In this document: positions 10,964 to 23,344 of the stretch, in pieces
Layout of the letters: each line of letters starts with the position of its first letter
Numbering within the stretch: position 1 is the first letter of the stretch
NCBI GenBank assembly: GCA_037954235.1
Contig: JBBMOA010000019.1
Span: 17,299,805-17,363,804, forward strand
DNA length: 64,000 bases
Source of the DNA: Aulostomus chinensis
Lineage: Eukaryota; Chordata; Actinopteri; Syngnathiformes; Aulostomidae
Reading direction: 5' to 3'
Position numbers and translations under genes: made by a program
The notes under the pieces: generated by a model
What the model was told of the DNA's origin: nothing
The model's database searches: none
Seen by the model: only the letters and a program-made list of their open reading frames with translations

Positions 10964-13900
10964 TTAGCAGTCGCTTTTCCATAGCTTGATGGTTTTGTCG
11001 TTTTCTAAAGCCGCCGATGCGATGATGTTCTCTGTCGGGTGGCAGGCGGTTGAAATGACGACATCTGGAGAGAAATCAGAGGAAAGTGTGATGGTAGAGG
11101 TGGGTTGAAAATGTCTATATACCAATATTTTATCGATATACATTTGTAGGAAAGATTATCGATACATTAATCCCAGTATTGATCTTTTAAAATGCATTCG
11201 ATTTTACCAGTTTATTTTTTTGTTTTTGTTTGCCTCTTTAGTCTCGCGTGCTTTAGTGCTTAGTGCAACGTTACTGCGGTCAGATGATCGGATCTGGCGA
11301 GATCCAGGCCATGTGCCTCCGATCAGAGAACAACAAGATGGCGGAAGCGCAACTTTAATCTCGGGCAAATTTAAGAGCCGATGTCTGGCAGCACTTCCGC
11401 TTCAAGAAGTGAGAAAACTGCGCCCAACTTGACAAAAATAATGCTGTGCGCAAAACGTGCAAAGTAGAGGTTAAGTACAACGGAAATACTACTAATCTCT
11501 GGAGCCATTTGACGAGGCATCACCAGAGTACACTCAGCAACCAGGAGACTACAAGTCACTGCAACAACCCTCACTGGAGAAAGCATTTGGGACCAAGTTT
11601 CCATCCACGCCTCCATGTGCAGAGAACATCACTTCGGCTCTGGCAATTTCTATCTGCAAGGATCTCAGACCGTCCTGTGTGGTAGAAAATGTAGGCTTCA
11701 GACACCTCGTCCAGACACTGGAACCACGCTATGTGCTACTGAGAATTGAATTTACAGCATTAGTCCTATGTGAATCTCTTCCATTACCAAAGCAAAATTG
11801 GTACTGTAACTAAAATATCGCATCGTATATTGTATCGAATCGTATCGAATCGTATCGACTTGGGACCTAGTGTATCGAAATCGTATCGTATCGGGAGGTC
11901 AGTGGTGATACCCAGCTCTAGTGATGGGTGCCACAGACGAACATCCTACACCTGCAACTGACCCCCGCAGCACACATGAACCCGTTCACAGAGGAAAAAC
12001 ATTTTGTAAAGAACCTGCTAAATCCTCTGTTTCTCCGTGTCTGTTAGCCGACAGAAACGTGACAAAAAGAAACAAAGACAACTAAAAGGCTTTTAGCTCC
12101 TCTGTTTAACACGAAAAAACACAACTTCGCTGATGTGGACGTCTCATCAGATCTCAAAGGGATTCTTCCACCATAATCCACAGACACTTCGACGTGAGCT
12201 CAAAAACAAACTCACACTTTGAGTTGCGTGGGCAAGTTGGTTCAACTGAACGCTGCAGCTGGTCACACTCGGCGCAGCTGGGACTCAGAGCTTCAAGCTG
12301 AAGCGACGCAGGAGGAGAAAAGATGGCATCGTGTGTTCCAGACTCTCATTTGTGAGAACCGGAGAGGTAAAACCCTCTTTTATAGGCATGTGGATGCTGC
12401 ACAGGCCTCCATGGAGGCGACATGTACCTGTGTGTCCCTGCAGCTTCTGCACTATCTCCTTGGTCTGCAGGTTCCAGATATACACCATGTTGTCCTCAGA
12501 GCCCGACACGATCCACTGCAAGAGAGCAGCAATTAGAGAAACACACGCATTCGTGAACAACTGCTAACACACACACACACACACACGCGCGCCAACAGCA
12601 GCTTACCTTCCCACCCGTGACAGAAAAGTTAGCAAATATGCAGTACTTCTCGTTCTTATGGCCGGTGTACGTTTTCAAACACTGAAACGTGGGAGGAACA
12701 ATGAGACGTTACAGATTCGTGTCATCAGTGAACGTGTTCAAGCAAGATGAGCAACACGCAAGGAGAAAGAGCCCAAACGTGGGCGCGTCTCACCTTTCCT
12801 TTGCTGTAGTCCCACAGTTTCAGCGTGCTGGACAGCAAAAGACACACAAAGCAGATCAACAGTTACAACTTCAGTGATTCCACAAACAGCAAGAACACTG
12901 AGCGCATGTAAAGCTGCAGGTCTTCTACCGCCACCTGCTGGCCACAGCAGGGAAAAGGTATCAGAGTTGCGCAAGCCCCCAGCAGGCTGCGTTTACATCT
13001 ACTCTACCTAGTAACAAGTGACCCCGTGCTGATTAGTCACTCACACGGATCCGACCTGTGGGCCACATGGGTTCATAACAGATTCAACATCTGAGTCTTC
13101 TCAGCTTGGACGTCAAACATTTACTGCTTCCAGACTAAACTGAGTCGATAGGTTTCTGATGGACACGAGGCAGATTAAAACAAACCAAAATCTCAAAATT
13201 CATTGATGAATTATACAAATTCTCAGCGGATTAATTGATGATGATAAAAGTTGGTTGCAGTGCTAACAAAAGTGATATGAATCAGTTTACTGTTGACTGC
13301 TTTTACCAAGAGCCACGTCGTTTCAGTGTTGACGTTTTCAAAGATTCAGACATGAGAAAGTTATTAAAATGCTGTCAAAAAAATCAAATGAACCGAAAAA
13401 TAACCCTTCATGTAAAAAAAACAGAAATGACTAAGTTGTGTCTGCTTCTCCTGCAGTAAATGGTGAGAATTATCATCAAGATGAGCTGAGTCATGGCGGT
13501 GGGCGTGTCAGGAACTGCAGGGACTCACTTGTCCAGTGTGGCGGCCAGGATGTACTTCCCGTTGGGGGAGAACTTAACAAACGACACCGGTGGGTTATCA
13601 TCGTCTAAACACAACAGCACAACATAACATTTGATGAGTTAATTGATGAGAATTTTCCTGACTCAAAAACAAATAGATCAAAACAAAAAGGTCAAACACG
13701 CCGCCTTACCGATGAGCGTCTTTAAACACTGTCCTGACGCCGTGTCCCAGATCCGACTGGGTGAGAAGAAGAAGTTATTCAATTAGATTTTAAGACTAAG
13801 ATCAGTCGAGGAATGCGCACGCACGCACACACGCACGCACACACACACACACGGATGACTGCTACACACTCTGAGACTTGAGTCAACATTAAACACTCTC

Positions 13901-15578
13901 ACGTTTAACTCCAAACACATTTGCATTGATGTCCTGTTTGCAGCCTCTTTAAACTCATGTTTGTCTTTGATTTTCGCTTCAAAGCCACTAAACCAGGATT
14001 AACATAACATTAAAAGGCAGCAGAGAGAAAGAAAGCCTTGAGAAGGAGTCAATCTGTGGGGGGGGGGGGGGGGGGGGGGGGGCACTCGCTAATGAGAAGT
14101 GAACTGTGAGGAGTTGCGTCACTGACAGCAGCTGACTTACTACCTACACCAGGAAGGTCATGGGATCAGCGCTGTTTGTTTATGATGCAGATTCAGAAGC
14201 ACTGGCAAAGAAAGATTACGACTAGAGCCGCGTGAGCAGGAGGTAGGACTAGAGCCGCGTGAGCAAGAGGTAGGACTAGAGCAGCGTGAGCAGGAGGTAG
14301 GACTAGAGCAGCGTGAGCAGGAGGTACGACTAGAGCAGCGTGAGCAGGAGGTAGGACTAGAGCAGCGTGAGCAGGAGGTACGACTAGAGCAGCGTGAGCA
14401 GGAGGTACGACTAGAGCAGCGTGAGCAGGAGGTAGGACTAGAGCAGCGTGAGCAGGAGGTACGACTAGAGCAGCGTGAGCAAGAGGTAGGACTAGAGCCG
14501 CGTGAGCAAGAGGTAGGACTAGAGCAGCATGAGCAGGAGGTACGACTAGAGCAGCGTGAGCAGGAGGTACGACTAGAGCAGCGTGAGCAAGAGGTAGGAC
14601 TAGAGCAGCGTGAGCAGGAGGTAGGACTAGAGCCGCGTGAGCAAGAGGTAGGACTAGAGCCGCGTGAGCAGGAGGTACGACTAGAGCAGCGTGAGCAGGA
14701 GGTACGACTAGAGCAGCGTGAGCAGGAGGTAGGACTAGAGCAGCGTGAGCAGGAGGTAGGACTAGAGCCGCGTGAGCAGGAGGTACGACTAGAGCAGCGT
14801 GAGCAGGAGGTACGACTAGAGCAGCATGAGCAAGAGGTAGGACCAGAGCAGCGTGAGCAAGAGGTAGGACCAGAACAGCGTGAGCAGGAGGTAGGACTAG
14901 AGCCGCGTGAGCAGGAGGTACGACTAGAGCAGCGTGAGCAAGAGGTACAAATAGAGCAGCGTGAGCAGGAGGTACAAATAGAGCAGCGTGAGCAGGAGGT
15001 ACGACTAGAGCAGCGTGAGCAAGAGGTACAAATAGAGCAGCGTGAGCAGGAGGTAGGACTAGAGCCGCGTGAGCAGGAGGTACGACTAGAGCAGCGTGAT
15101 CAAGGTAACTAGAGAAATGTGACCAAAGCGATATGACTAGAGGTACATGTGCACAGGTGTAGTGAGCAGTGAGGTGACGATAGAGCAGCTCTCACCAGAG
15201 GCCGTCGTAGCTGCTGGACACAATCAGGGAGCCGTCTCTGTTGAAGTGAACCTGCAGGACACACATCGCCCCATTAATGCTAGTTTGGAACACAAGGTCG
15301 GGACCCCTGAGGGCCCCCAGGGTCCACATTCATGCCAAGTCATTGGCACGAAATCAAAAGAAGGCTTTGTAACCAAGTCTCTGATTAGACAGCATGTTGG
15401 TTTGGATGCATCCAAAACTCAACGTGTGTGTTAGTGGGAAGTGTTGAGAGCCTTACAGCAGAGACGGGGTCAGAATGAGCCGGCAATGTTTTCAAACACT
15501 TCCCAGTCTTCACGTCCCATATCCTCACACTCTCATCAAACTGGAAGGAAAACAAGATGAGCTGTTAACCTCCTTCAC

Positions 15579-15634
<56 letters not shown>

Positions 15635-18600
15635 GAGTGATTCATTGTTATGGATCGGCCCCGATAGAACAGCGTCCACAGGTAGAATGGGACGTGCCAG
15701 CAGACGCATGTCACCTGTGAGTGAGGGAGACAGAGCGAGTTAACAGATCCCAGTCTCGACAACGTGCTCGTGTGACTTAATAGTAAATGACAGTAGAAAA
15801 TATGTGCGTATTAAATTTGTTAGTTTTACTATGTATTTCTGAACACATAAGAGGGCCAACTCTGTCCGGTTTGTAAGATTAAACATTAGTTAAGCCGTTA
15901 TGTAGCCATCACTAGCACTTTCAGCTAATGCTAGCTGGCTAGCCACTCTTCATACAAAGCTAGGAGTGAATAAGGAGCTCTCGCTAATAGAAATCAAGGA
16001 TGTGACTGTAACACTGTAAGGCGGCTCCTTGAACACCTTAACTGTGTATTGGAGATGTGATTCAACGCCGCTCACATTAGCCATGTAGATCTAGTGATTA
16101 GTGATCCTAATCACCTTCGAGAGACCCTGTTAGAAACTCTCGCCATGCTTTCACTCACTCACAAGTTGGGACTCTTTTCTTTTTTTTTGAGTAGTTAGAC
16201 AACAGCAACTACAGCGCTCGCGTCTTGTCGGTGTGTTTCATGACTAATAGCCCGAGAGCTGTCAAACTGTCATGACATCATCAAATTCCACTTTCTGTAT
16301 CTTTCCGCCAATAAAAGAGAAATAACATGAACGGCATTGCAAATAACAGAAAGTACAAAAAATATTTTGATCAAAGAACTTCAGATTGTGCAAAAAAAAT
16401 GACAAGCATGTGGTCAGAAACTTCCGAGAACCAAAAAAAAAAAAAAAAAAAAAACATCTCCAACCTGTGGACAGTGACACTGTTGTATTAAAGTGTGCAT
16501 GTCTCTCTTTTCTAACGATGGGTAGATTAATCAGTTATCTTAGCTTTTCTTCTCTTGGACAAGCGCCGCTATCGGTTATCAGTCAAATCCACTATCAGTC
16601 GACCTCTTGTCCAACATCTGGTTTGTATTTCCTTCCCTGCACTCACCGATCCCGACACGATGAGGTTGGACTGGGGGTTGAAGTTGCAGCAGAAGACGTA
16701 GTTGCTGTGGCCTTTTAGAGTCTTTAAGCATTTGCCCTGCGGTGACGACAGCAGACACAGAAACATCAGGACATTAGCAGCTACTGCAGGAACTCCAGCT
16801 TTAACCTGCTTATCCTCACTGGCTGTCATTAACAGTATACAATGCAGTGTTTGATGTTCATGTTAAACAAGTTTCATTTTGTAATTCGGGTGAATTAAAA
16901 TTTCTCGAGTGATCAGGCTTCAGCGGGAACACAAAGGTGACAGAGCGTTTCTGTTCTTGTTATCCTTTACCGAGCTGACGTCCCAGATCTTCAGGGTTTT
17001 GTCATCGGACGCAGACACCAGGAGGTTGGAGTCAGAGGACCAGGCCACGTCAGATATGCCCTGAGGGATGATGGGACATCGTTAGCCAACTCGGTGCTCT
17101 GTGTCCTGATTAGGAGTAAGAGCGTCCCATAGTTCTGGGATTTATCCAGACAACTGGTCACAATGCATAATTTTGGGAATCATCTTCAACGTTTAATATT
17201 TTTCTCGGAAACACATAGATAACCATAGAGAATCTGGTAACTCACAAGTTTGTGTCCAGAGATGGTTTTCTCAAACTTGCCGTCGTACGCACCCCAGATT
17301 TTGATGAGTTTATCAGCAGCTGCAAACAAAGATGAGCATGTCCGTATGTTGTATGAGTAATTAACATCACATGGCTGACAGGATTGCTGGTGCGTGCAGA
17401 CACAGGACTTACAGGAGCTGGCGAGCCACTCGCCGCTGGGGCTGAATTTGACCGAGGACACGGCTTTAGTGTGTCCCGCTAACGTGAACTTCAGGCTGTA
17501 GTTGGGCTTGGCTGGAGCGGACTGTCAATGACAACAGAGCAAAACCTCACCTGACGTTTCACAAATGAGTCTTGGTTTATGAATCAAAAACAGAAACAAA
17601 AACGTTGACGTGAATCCTCCCTCCTCCTCACGCTGTCCACAGCTGCTAGGGGACAATTAACAGATTCACCGGCTACAAGCTCCAACTTTTCACAAAGGTG
17701 CTGCAACAATAAGTAGTTTGGTCAATGTCTGAACTGTGTGAGTAGTTTCAAAAATGCTTCACATTTTATTGCCTGAATTCATGGATTATTCATGAAAATA
17801 ATAAGCAGATGAGTCAGTGATGAAATAATCATTAGTTGCAGCTCTACAACAAATCGATTCGTGAAGGATTCCTGCTGCTCCAGCCGGTGCATTCAAGACC
17901 TTTAAAGATTTAGGATAGGATGAGAACCATTTTACAGCTGTGAAAAAAGCCCAATATATGATGGAGAAAAATAACAGTTTAGTGTGTGTGTGAGAAGTAA
18001 AGTGACGGAAGCTACCAGCTTGTCTTGCGTGGGGTGTGTCTGAGTGCTGCTGCTGCTCCATTAGCCTTTAGCCTTGCTCTGCTGCTAGCTTAACAAATGC
18101 AGCACGCTCCGCTTGGGATTTCTGCATCAGCTGCTGTAGCAAGTTGGTCTTGTTTACATTTGGTGCTCTGTCACACTGTCACAGTGAACGAGAGAGGGGA
18201 GGGGCTACACAGCCCACTGCAGGCACCACAGTATCAACCACACACAACAGGCTTTGGTGATCTGGGACTGCACACACTGATGCTGATCAACGGAGGTGAT
18301 TTGAATGAAAACCTGCTTAAAACAATCAGTAGCCGATCGATCACAGCATTCCTACTTTGAATGTCATATACGTCTGAAAATATCACCAGCAGCCCACCAT
18401 GTTTTCTCATTAACTTCCACTGCCCCCCCCCCCCCCCCCCCCCCTGCACAAAATAAACATGTCTGTCTAGCCTGCCTTTAAGCCAGATGTGGCTTCACTT
18501 GCCAGGGTGTGCAGACTGTGTACAAATGTATTTAGTATAAATGGCCGCCTCACATCCCGCCCTGGACACGCCCACATCCAACCTTAAATGGTTGATGTGG

Positions 18601-21600
18601 CTTAACGAAAGGAGCCAGCTGATCAGTGATTCCCAAAAGTGACTCAAGGCAACAACAGCAGGGAGGAGCCAGAAAAGCGGGTCGTGCATCAGAGTGCATG
18701 AGTGTCACTGCAGGGGCGGTGTGTTAACAGCAATCAGACTGATGACATCACACCCTAGCAGCATGACTGAATCAATCCCCATATCTAAAAATGGAAGTTT
18801 GAAGGTGATTCATTTCTCCATTGACGCTTTGTTGTGGTGAACTGGGCTGCGCTGGGGTAAGAGGATGAGGAGTTTCATGATGAAGACTTGTTACTGGCTT
18901 TATTTACACACTTCGTAGTCAACACAGTTCACATGTGTGGTGAAGAGTGTGTGGTGGTGTTTTCTATAAATCCCAAAGTTTGTGTAGAAAGCGGCGTAAG
19001 CCTTCTTCGGGGCGCACACTACGTTTATAAACAAGGCCCCTTGGCACTGTGAAAGGTCGAAGAAACACAACAACCATTTTAGTTGAAATGCATCCGTCAT
19101 CACTTTCTCTTCTTTCGCTGTGGCGCTTCTCAAGAAAAATCATATATTCCAAACGATAAAAACTCAAATCATCAACTGGATTTGTTCCCAGCAGCAGGCC
19201 CAAGGAACACCACGGATAGACTTGAGTGGATGTGTGGGAGAATTATATCTCCTCGATTTAGAGTGCAGCTGTGCTGCTCCATCCATCCATTTTCTACTGC
19301 TAATCCTGTTAAGGGTTGCCGGGGGGTGGGGTGGGGGGTGGATCCTATCCCAGCAGCCTTCAGACGAGAGTCAGGGTTCACCCTGGACGGGTCACCAGTC
19401 CATCGTAGGGCCAACACATATACGTGATGCACGGTTGTACAGTGCACGCCTCCAGTTAGCTGACATTAACGTTATTATGACCAATCTGATGAATGCATAG
19501 ACAGGTGAACAGCGTTTTGGGATGTGCAAATCATTAACATTTAAAGGTTAATGCTGAATGGTTCAAAATTTTTGTCATGAGATATTAAAAAAACACATAT
19601 CAGTAAATTAATTCATCCAGCGACATCTCGGGCACAGACATAATATACCAAGCCAGAGAAAACAACTGTGTAGTAACAATAACAAAGACTTGGATTTATA
19701 GAGCATTTATAAGGATGCAGCACTGATTATACACTGCCGGGAGTCAGGATCCTCTGGAAGATGCTGCTGGTGATTTGGTGAAGAGGGACCATCGCAGAAC
19801 AATGGAGGCAGATGGAGGACGTCTGGATTCCTAAGGAGGAGAACTCAACCAAGCTGGAGCAGTTCCGATCCATCTCACTTCTTAGTGTGGAGCGGAAGAT
19901 TTTCTTCAGCGTTCTGGCCAGAAGGATGACAGCTTTCCTCTTGAAGAACAAGAACATTGCACGGCAGAAGGGCGGCATTCCCGGAGTGCCAGTGTGCTTG
20001 GAACACCCCGAAGTGATCACACAGCTGATCTGGGAGGCATGTGAGGGGAATGGAGATCTAGCTGTGCTTTGGCTGGACCTCACTAACACATGTGGGTCGA
20101 TCCCCCACAAGCTGACTGAGACCACCCTGGATCAACACCATACTCCCTGCAAAATCATCCTGAATTACTATGGAGACTTCAGGCTGAGAGCTACATCAGG
20201 GAGCATGACATCCAACTGGCACTGACTCTAGACAGGGATCAGAACTGGCTGCACAATCTCAGTGATCCTCTTTGTTCTCGCCGTGAACACATTGGTGAAG
20301 GCTGCTGAGACAGAGTGCAGAGACTCCCTGTCCACATCGAGAATTCAGCAGCCTCCCATCGGAGCCTTTATGGATGACAAGACTGTCATGACAACTTCAG
20401 TGTCTGGCTGCAGGTGGATCCTTTAGGGCCTGGTCAAGCTCATCTCTTGGGCTAAGATGAGCTTTAAACAAACACAATCCAGGTCCATGGTTCTGAAGAG
20501 GGGAAAAGTGGTGGACAAGTTTCGCTTCTCTGTGGATGGAGCAGTGATAACATCAATCACTGAGAAACCAGTCACTAGCCTGGGCAAGGTGTTTGACTGC
20601 AGCCTCAGAGACACAGCATCAGTCCAAACAACCATCAAGAGGCTCAAAACTTGGTTGTCTACTGTAGACAAGTCTGGCCTACCTGGCAGGTTCAGGGCAT
20701 GGTTGTACCAGCATGGCGTCTTGCCCTGTATCCTCTGACCTCTGCTGGTGTATGAGATGACGATGTCTACAGTCAAGACCCTGGAGAGGAAAACCAGCTG
20801 CTACCACCGACGATGGCTGGGTCTGGCATGCAGTCTTACCAGTGCAGTGCTGTATGGTAGGAGCAACAAGCTTCAGCTCCCCATCAGCAACCTAGAGGAG
20901 GAGTTCAGTGTCTCCAGCACAAGAGAAGCATGGGTCTACCGAGACTCCAGAAACTCCAGAGTGGCAGCAGCAGGCATCGTGGTGCGGACGGACTGGGAGT
21001 GGAAGGTTCAAGAGGGCCTGGAGCTGGCGAAGATGGCTGAGACACAAAACACAGTTGGGCACGGTGGCATCCAGGCGAGCGGGGCTGGGAGTTATCCCAC
21101 AACTACAGCACGACAAGGCTCAGGATGAGGACAGACGCCATCTGGCCCTGGAGCAGTCCGAGCAGGTGTCAAGGAGCTGAGGACCTATAGGATGGTGAGC
21201 ATGCAGCAGCAGAGGGCATGGGCAAGGTGGGAAGGAGCACTGGAGAAGAAGCTGACCTGGAATGACATCTGGAAGGAAGAGCCACAGCGGATTAAGCTCA
21301 TGGTCCAAGCTGTGTATGATGTGCTACCCAGCTAACCTGCGTACCTGGGGCAAGAGCAACACTCCAACATGTCCACTCTATCCAGGAAGGGGGTCAGCCC
21401 TTGGAGGGGGCCGCTACCACTGGCGATAGGACCAGGTCTTAAAGACAGTGGCAGAGGCCATCTCCAGTGCAGTGGCTAATAATAGGCAGGTATCAACTGT
21501 GTAAAGGCTGGAGAGAAGCCACAGCCACGGTCAATACCATAGGCCAGCCTGTTCTCATCAGCTCCAGACTGGAAACTGCCAGTTGACTTGGGCAGGCAGC

Positions 21601-22448
21601 TCCCAGAGTTCGTAACACCAACCTCCTTGAGGCCAGATCTGGTACTGACATCTCCCTCCTCTGAGCAGGTCCTTTTACTGAGACTGTCAGTCCCCTGGGA
21701 GGACCGCATAGAAGAGGCCAATGAAGACAAGCGGCTCAGGTCAAGTACCTGGAGCTCACCGAGGAGTGCCGGAGGAGGGGCTGGAAAGCTTGCTGTGAGC
21801 CAGTTGAGGTGGGGTGCAGATACACCATACAATTCAAAAGATACCAAGGATTTGACACTGAACTTGAGGAGATTTGTTTTTTTCTTCAAGCCGTTTCTCA
21901 ACATGACAGTGAGACTACACATCTAATATGGTCAGTGAACTGCAGCATGCCATTCTCACTGGTAGTGAAGGTAAAGCTTGACCCAAAGAGAGACTGAGGA
22001 GTGTTACAGAGCAAATGAATACACTATTAAGTTGGTAAAATGTTCAGTTAGCAACATAGTTGTTGTTTTTGTTGTCTAAATTTTACCATATCGAGACCTG
22101 AATCAATAAGAATCAGAAATACACACATTTTAAATGATAACCTAACCTTCTGGCCACAATCAATGCGCTTACATCACCCCATGTGTTGTTAGCTTTGTAG
22201 TTAACCCTCTCTTAGGACAGGTGCCAGCCAACAAACATGTTAACAATTGGGAGACAAATAGAGGAATGAGTGAAATAGTAAAAATGTTATTAGCGTGTGC
22301 AGAGAACAGCATTATATGGGTGAAAGTCTCTTGAGAGTAGCAACATTTACAGCATTAGAGCCATCCAGACCTTGCTTTGACTGGCAGATGCTGATGGTAC
22401 CACGGGAGGTTTCGTGTCAGTCTCTGGTTTCTTATCTTCTGTTGCCAT
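10964..22448 (-). CDS. wdr5: WD repeat-containing protein 5, complete
   Basis: Seven-bladed WD40 propeller scaffold of MLL/SET1 histone H3K4 methyltransferase (COMPASS) complexes, nuclear. Thirteen coding exons on the minus strand, in coding order: 22371-22448, 17413-17521, 17246-17319, 16971-17060, 16647-16736, 15457-15540, 15196-15251, 13710-13756, 13529-13604, 12794-12827, 12607-12681, 12428-12515, 10964-11064. They sum to 1002 bp, giving 333 aa; human WDR5 has 334. Every junction is AG/GT and phases fit. The start is ATG at 22446-22448 (MATEDKKPETD) and the stop is TAA at 10964-10966 after IKLWKSDC. Repeats with GH...IW/LW signatures run through the protein. Aromatics known in human WDR5 to grip the arginine of WIN/H3 peptides are present in NYVFCCNF and YCIFANF. 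Conservation with mammalian WDR5 outside the N-terminal tail is almost complete, so the call is secure. Confidence 0.97.
11096..11920 (+). mobile_element. Short decayed hAT-superfamily DNA transposon (BED zinc-finger remnant)
   Basis: An 825-bp insertion in the last WDR5 intron. It is flanked by GTGATGGT (11088-11095) and GTGATGGG (11921-11928), an 8-bp target duplication with one mismatch, the size made by hAT transposases. Ends are short inverted repeats AGAGGTGGGT / ACCCAGCTCT. Inside, ~11446-11540 plus strand reads like a BED-type zinc finger (CKVEVKYNGNTTNLWSHL then TRHH), the N-terminal part of many hAT transposases. The flanks carry repeated TATCGAT/GTATCG words. There is no catalytic domain, so it is nonautonomous and dead. 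Confidence 0.7.
14058..14082. repeat. 25-G homopolymer
   Basis: Uninterrupted run of 25 G on the plus strand in a WDR5 intron (C-run in the transcript). It is a likely length-variable and assembly-sensitive site. Confidence 0.95.
14221..15112. repeat. 27-bp minisatellite, 33 units
   Basis: Unit of the type ACTAGAGCAGCGTGAGCAGG then AGGTACG, repeated from 14221. Unit starts fall at exactly 14221+27k; the 33rd starts at 15085 and decays (GATCAAGG, then TAACTAG). Variants are confined to a few columns: CAG/CCG, CAG/CAA, GTACG/GTAGG, rare CAT, and GTACAAAT. It lies in the WDR5 intron between exons 15196-15251 and 13710-13756, ending 84 bp from the former. Since 27 is a multiple of three, one plus-strand frame stays open (LEQREQEVR-type nonapeptide) from ~14186 to TAG at 15110-15112, but it has no ATG. 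Confidence 0.97.
15582..15632. repeat. (AC)n microsatellite
   Basis: About 25 AC units in the WDR5 intron 15541-16646. Confidence 0.95.
18423..18444. repeat. 22-C homopolymer
   Basis: Uninterrupted C run in the large 5' WDR5 intron (17522-22370). Confidence 0.95.
19279..19421 (-). mobile_element. 3' fragment of a tRNA-headed SINE family
   Basis: Reads CCATCCATCCATTTTCTACT, then a TCCTGTTAAGGG word, a G-rich block, a TATCCCAGCAGCCTTCAG word and GGTCACCAGTCCATC. It matches the 3' half of the copies at 31729, 36880 and 45295. The tRNA-like head is missing, so it is a truncated minus-strand insertion. Confidence 0.75.
19735..21850 (+). pseudogene. Decayed non-LTR retrotransposon: reverse transcriptase and C-terminal endonuclease-like fragment
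   Basis: Lies antisense in the first coding intron of WDR5. Recognisable blocks: 19812-20222 (RT fingers/palm, with KGGIPGVP and LAVLWLDLTN), 20361-20378 (GAFMDD, corresponding to the RT active-site box), 20457-20738 (SFKQTQSRSMVLKRGK, VDKSGLPGRF), 20748-21000 (ERKTSCYHRRWLGL), ~21299-21420 (VQAVYDVLP and Cys-containing remnants) and 21588-21760 (SLRPDLVLTS, LSVPWEDR), resembling a restriction-like endonuclease. Overall this recalls the R2/NeSL-type LINEs widespread in fish; the clade is inference. Frame changes and stops (for example TGA at 20223-20225) break it throughout, so it is inactive. The 5' end is truncated. Confidence 0.7.
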
Positions 22449-23344
22449 GGTGAGAGGATGAGCATCTACTATGCACTATTCTGAAAAACAAGTAAAGTGA
22501 TAGTGAATTTAGAGTGTTTGCAGTCGAAGAAACACCTGTGACAGGAAACAACACACTGTGATAAAAAAAAGTGTAATTACAGTCTACTACAGTACTTGGC
22601 CTCCACACTGATGACTTACAATGTTGGGAATTTGAATTGTGCTGAGAATTGTGTCCGATTTCTTTGACAAATCGATCATTCACAATCCCCAGAAGCTAGC
22701 AGATATTTAAGTTAGTATTGAATGTAATGCTAGAAGTCCGTGAAAGCTACGTACTACAAAAGCTAATTGTTTTCTCACTAAATGTCACAATTAAAGCGAT
22801 CGACACACGATACAGTGTTTCATAATATTTAGTGATTAAAATACTATTGCTGTGTGGCCCTTTTTCCCTACATTTAGCTAGCTAGGCTAAGTGTAGCTAG
22901 CTGCTGTTAGGTAGCTGTACAATGACTACAATTTCCGAAAGGCAAATGTTATACTAGTCCCCGAGTTAGTTAGTAACAATGACAAATGTGTCAACGTTCA
23001 ATTCATTTCCAAATGGAAGTATGTAAGTGAAAAACGATACTAGAACAAAGACACCCCATCCCTTGAATTACAAGTCCACAAATTTACAGACACGCTAGCA
23101 TGCTAACTTACAGTTGATATCTACAACAAGGTTAGCAGCTCGAGGACAAATAGAACAAGCTAGCATGTCAATTTTAATTAATTTATTTATTTTACTAATG
23201 TCATGTAACAGTGAACGATGGAGGCTGTGTGGTCATGTATCTGCCAGGTCTTAACGCATTGACGCTGTTGACATCTTGGGTTAGCTGCTACGGAGGGGCC
23301 CTCCATTGAAACAATGAGGAATCGCTCTGTAGACGATACTCACG
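22449..23344 (-). other. WDR5 5' UTR intron (predicted)
   Basis: On the minus strand an acceptor TTGTTTTTCAG (AG ends at 22481) precedes the ATG exon by about 30 bp. A strong donor GTGAGTATC occupies about 23335-23343. This predicts one noncoding first exon ending at 23344, as in mammalian WDR5 genes. The intron holds GCTAG-rich low-complexity words but nothing coding. Confidence 0.5.

Noticed and set aside
14186..15112. CRISPR-like array or a coding gene in the 27-bp repeats
   Set aside because: Units are contiguous with no spacers, the genome is a vertebrate, the open frame has no ATG and follows automatically from a unit length divisible by three.
13180..17860. Possible MITE copies near 13,190-13,260 and 17,760-17,850 (ATTAATTGATGATGATAAAA / ATAATCATTAGTTGCAGCTC)
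   Set aside because: They resemble worn fish repeat text but I could not define ends or target duplications.
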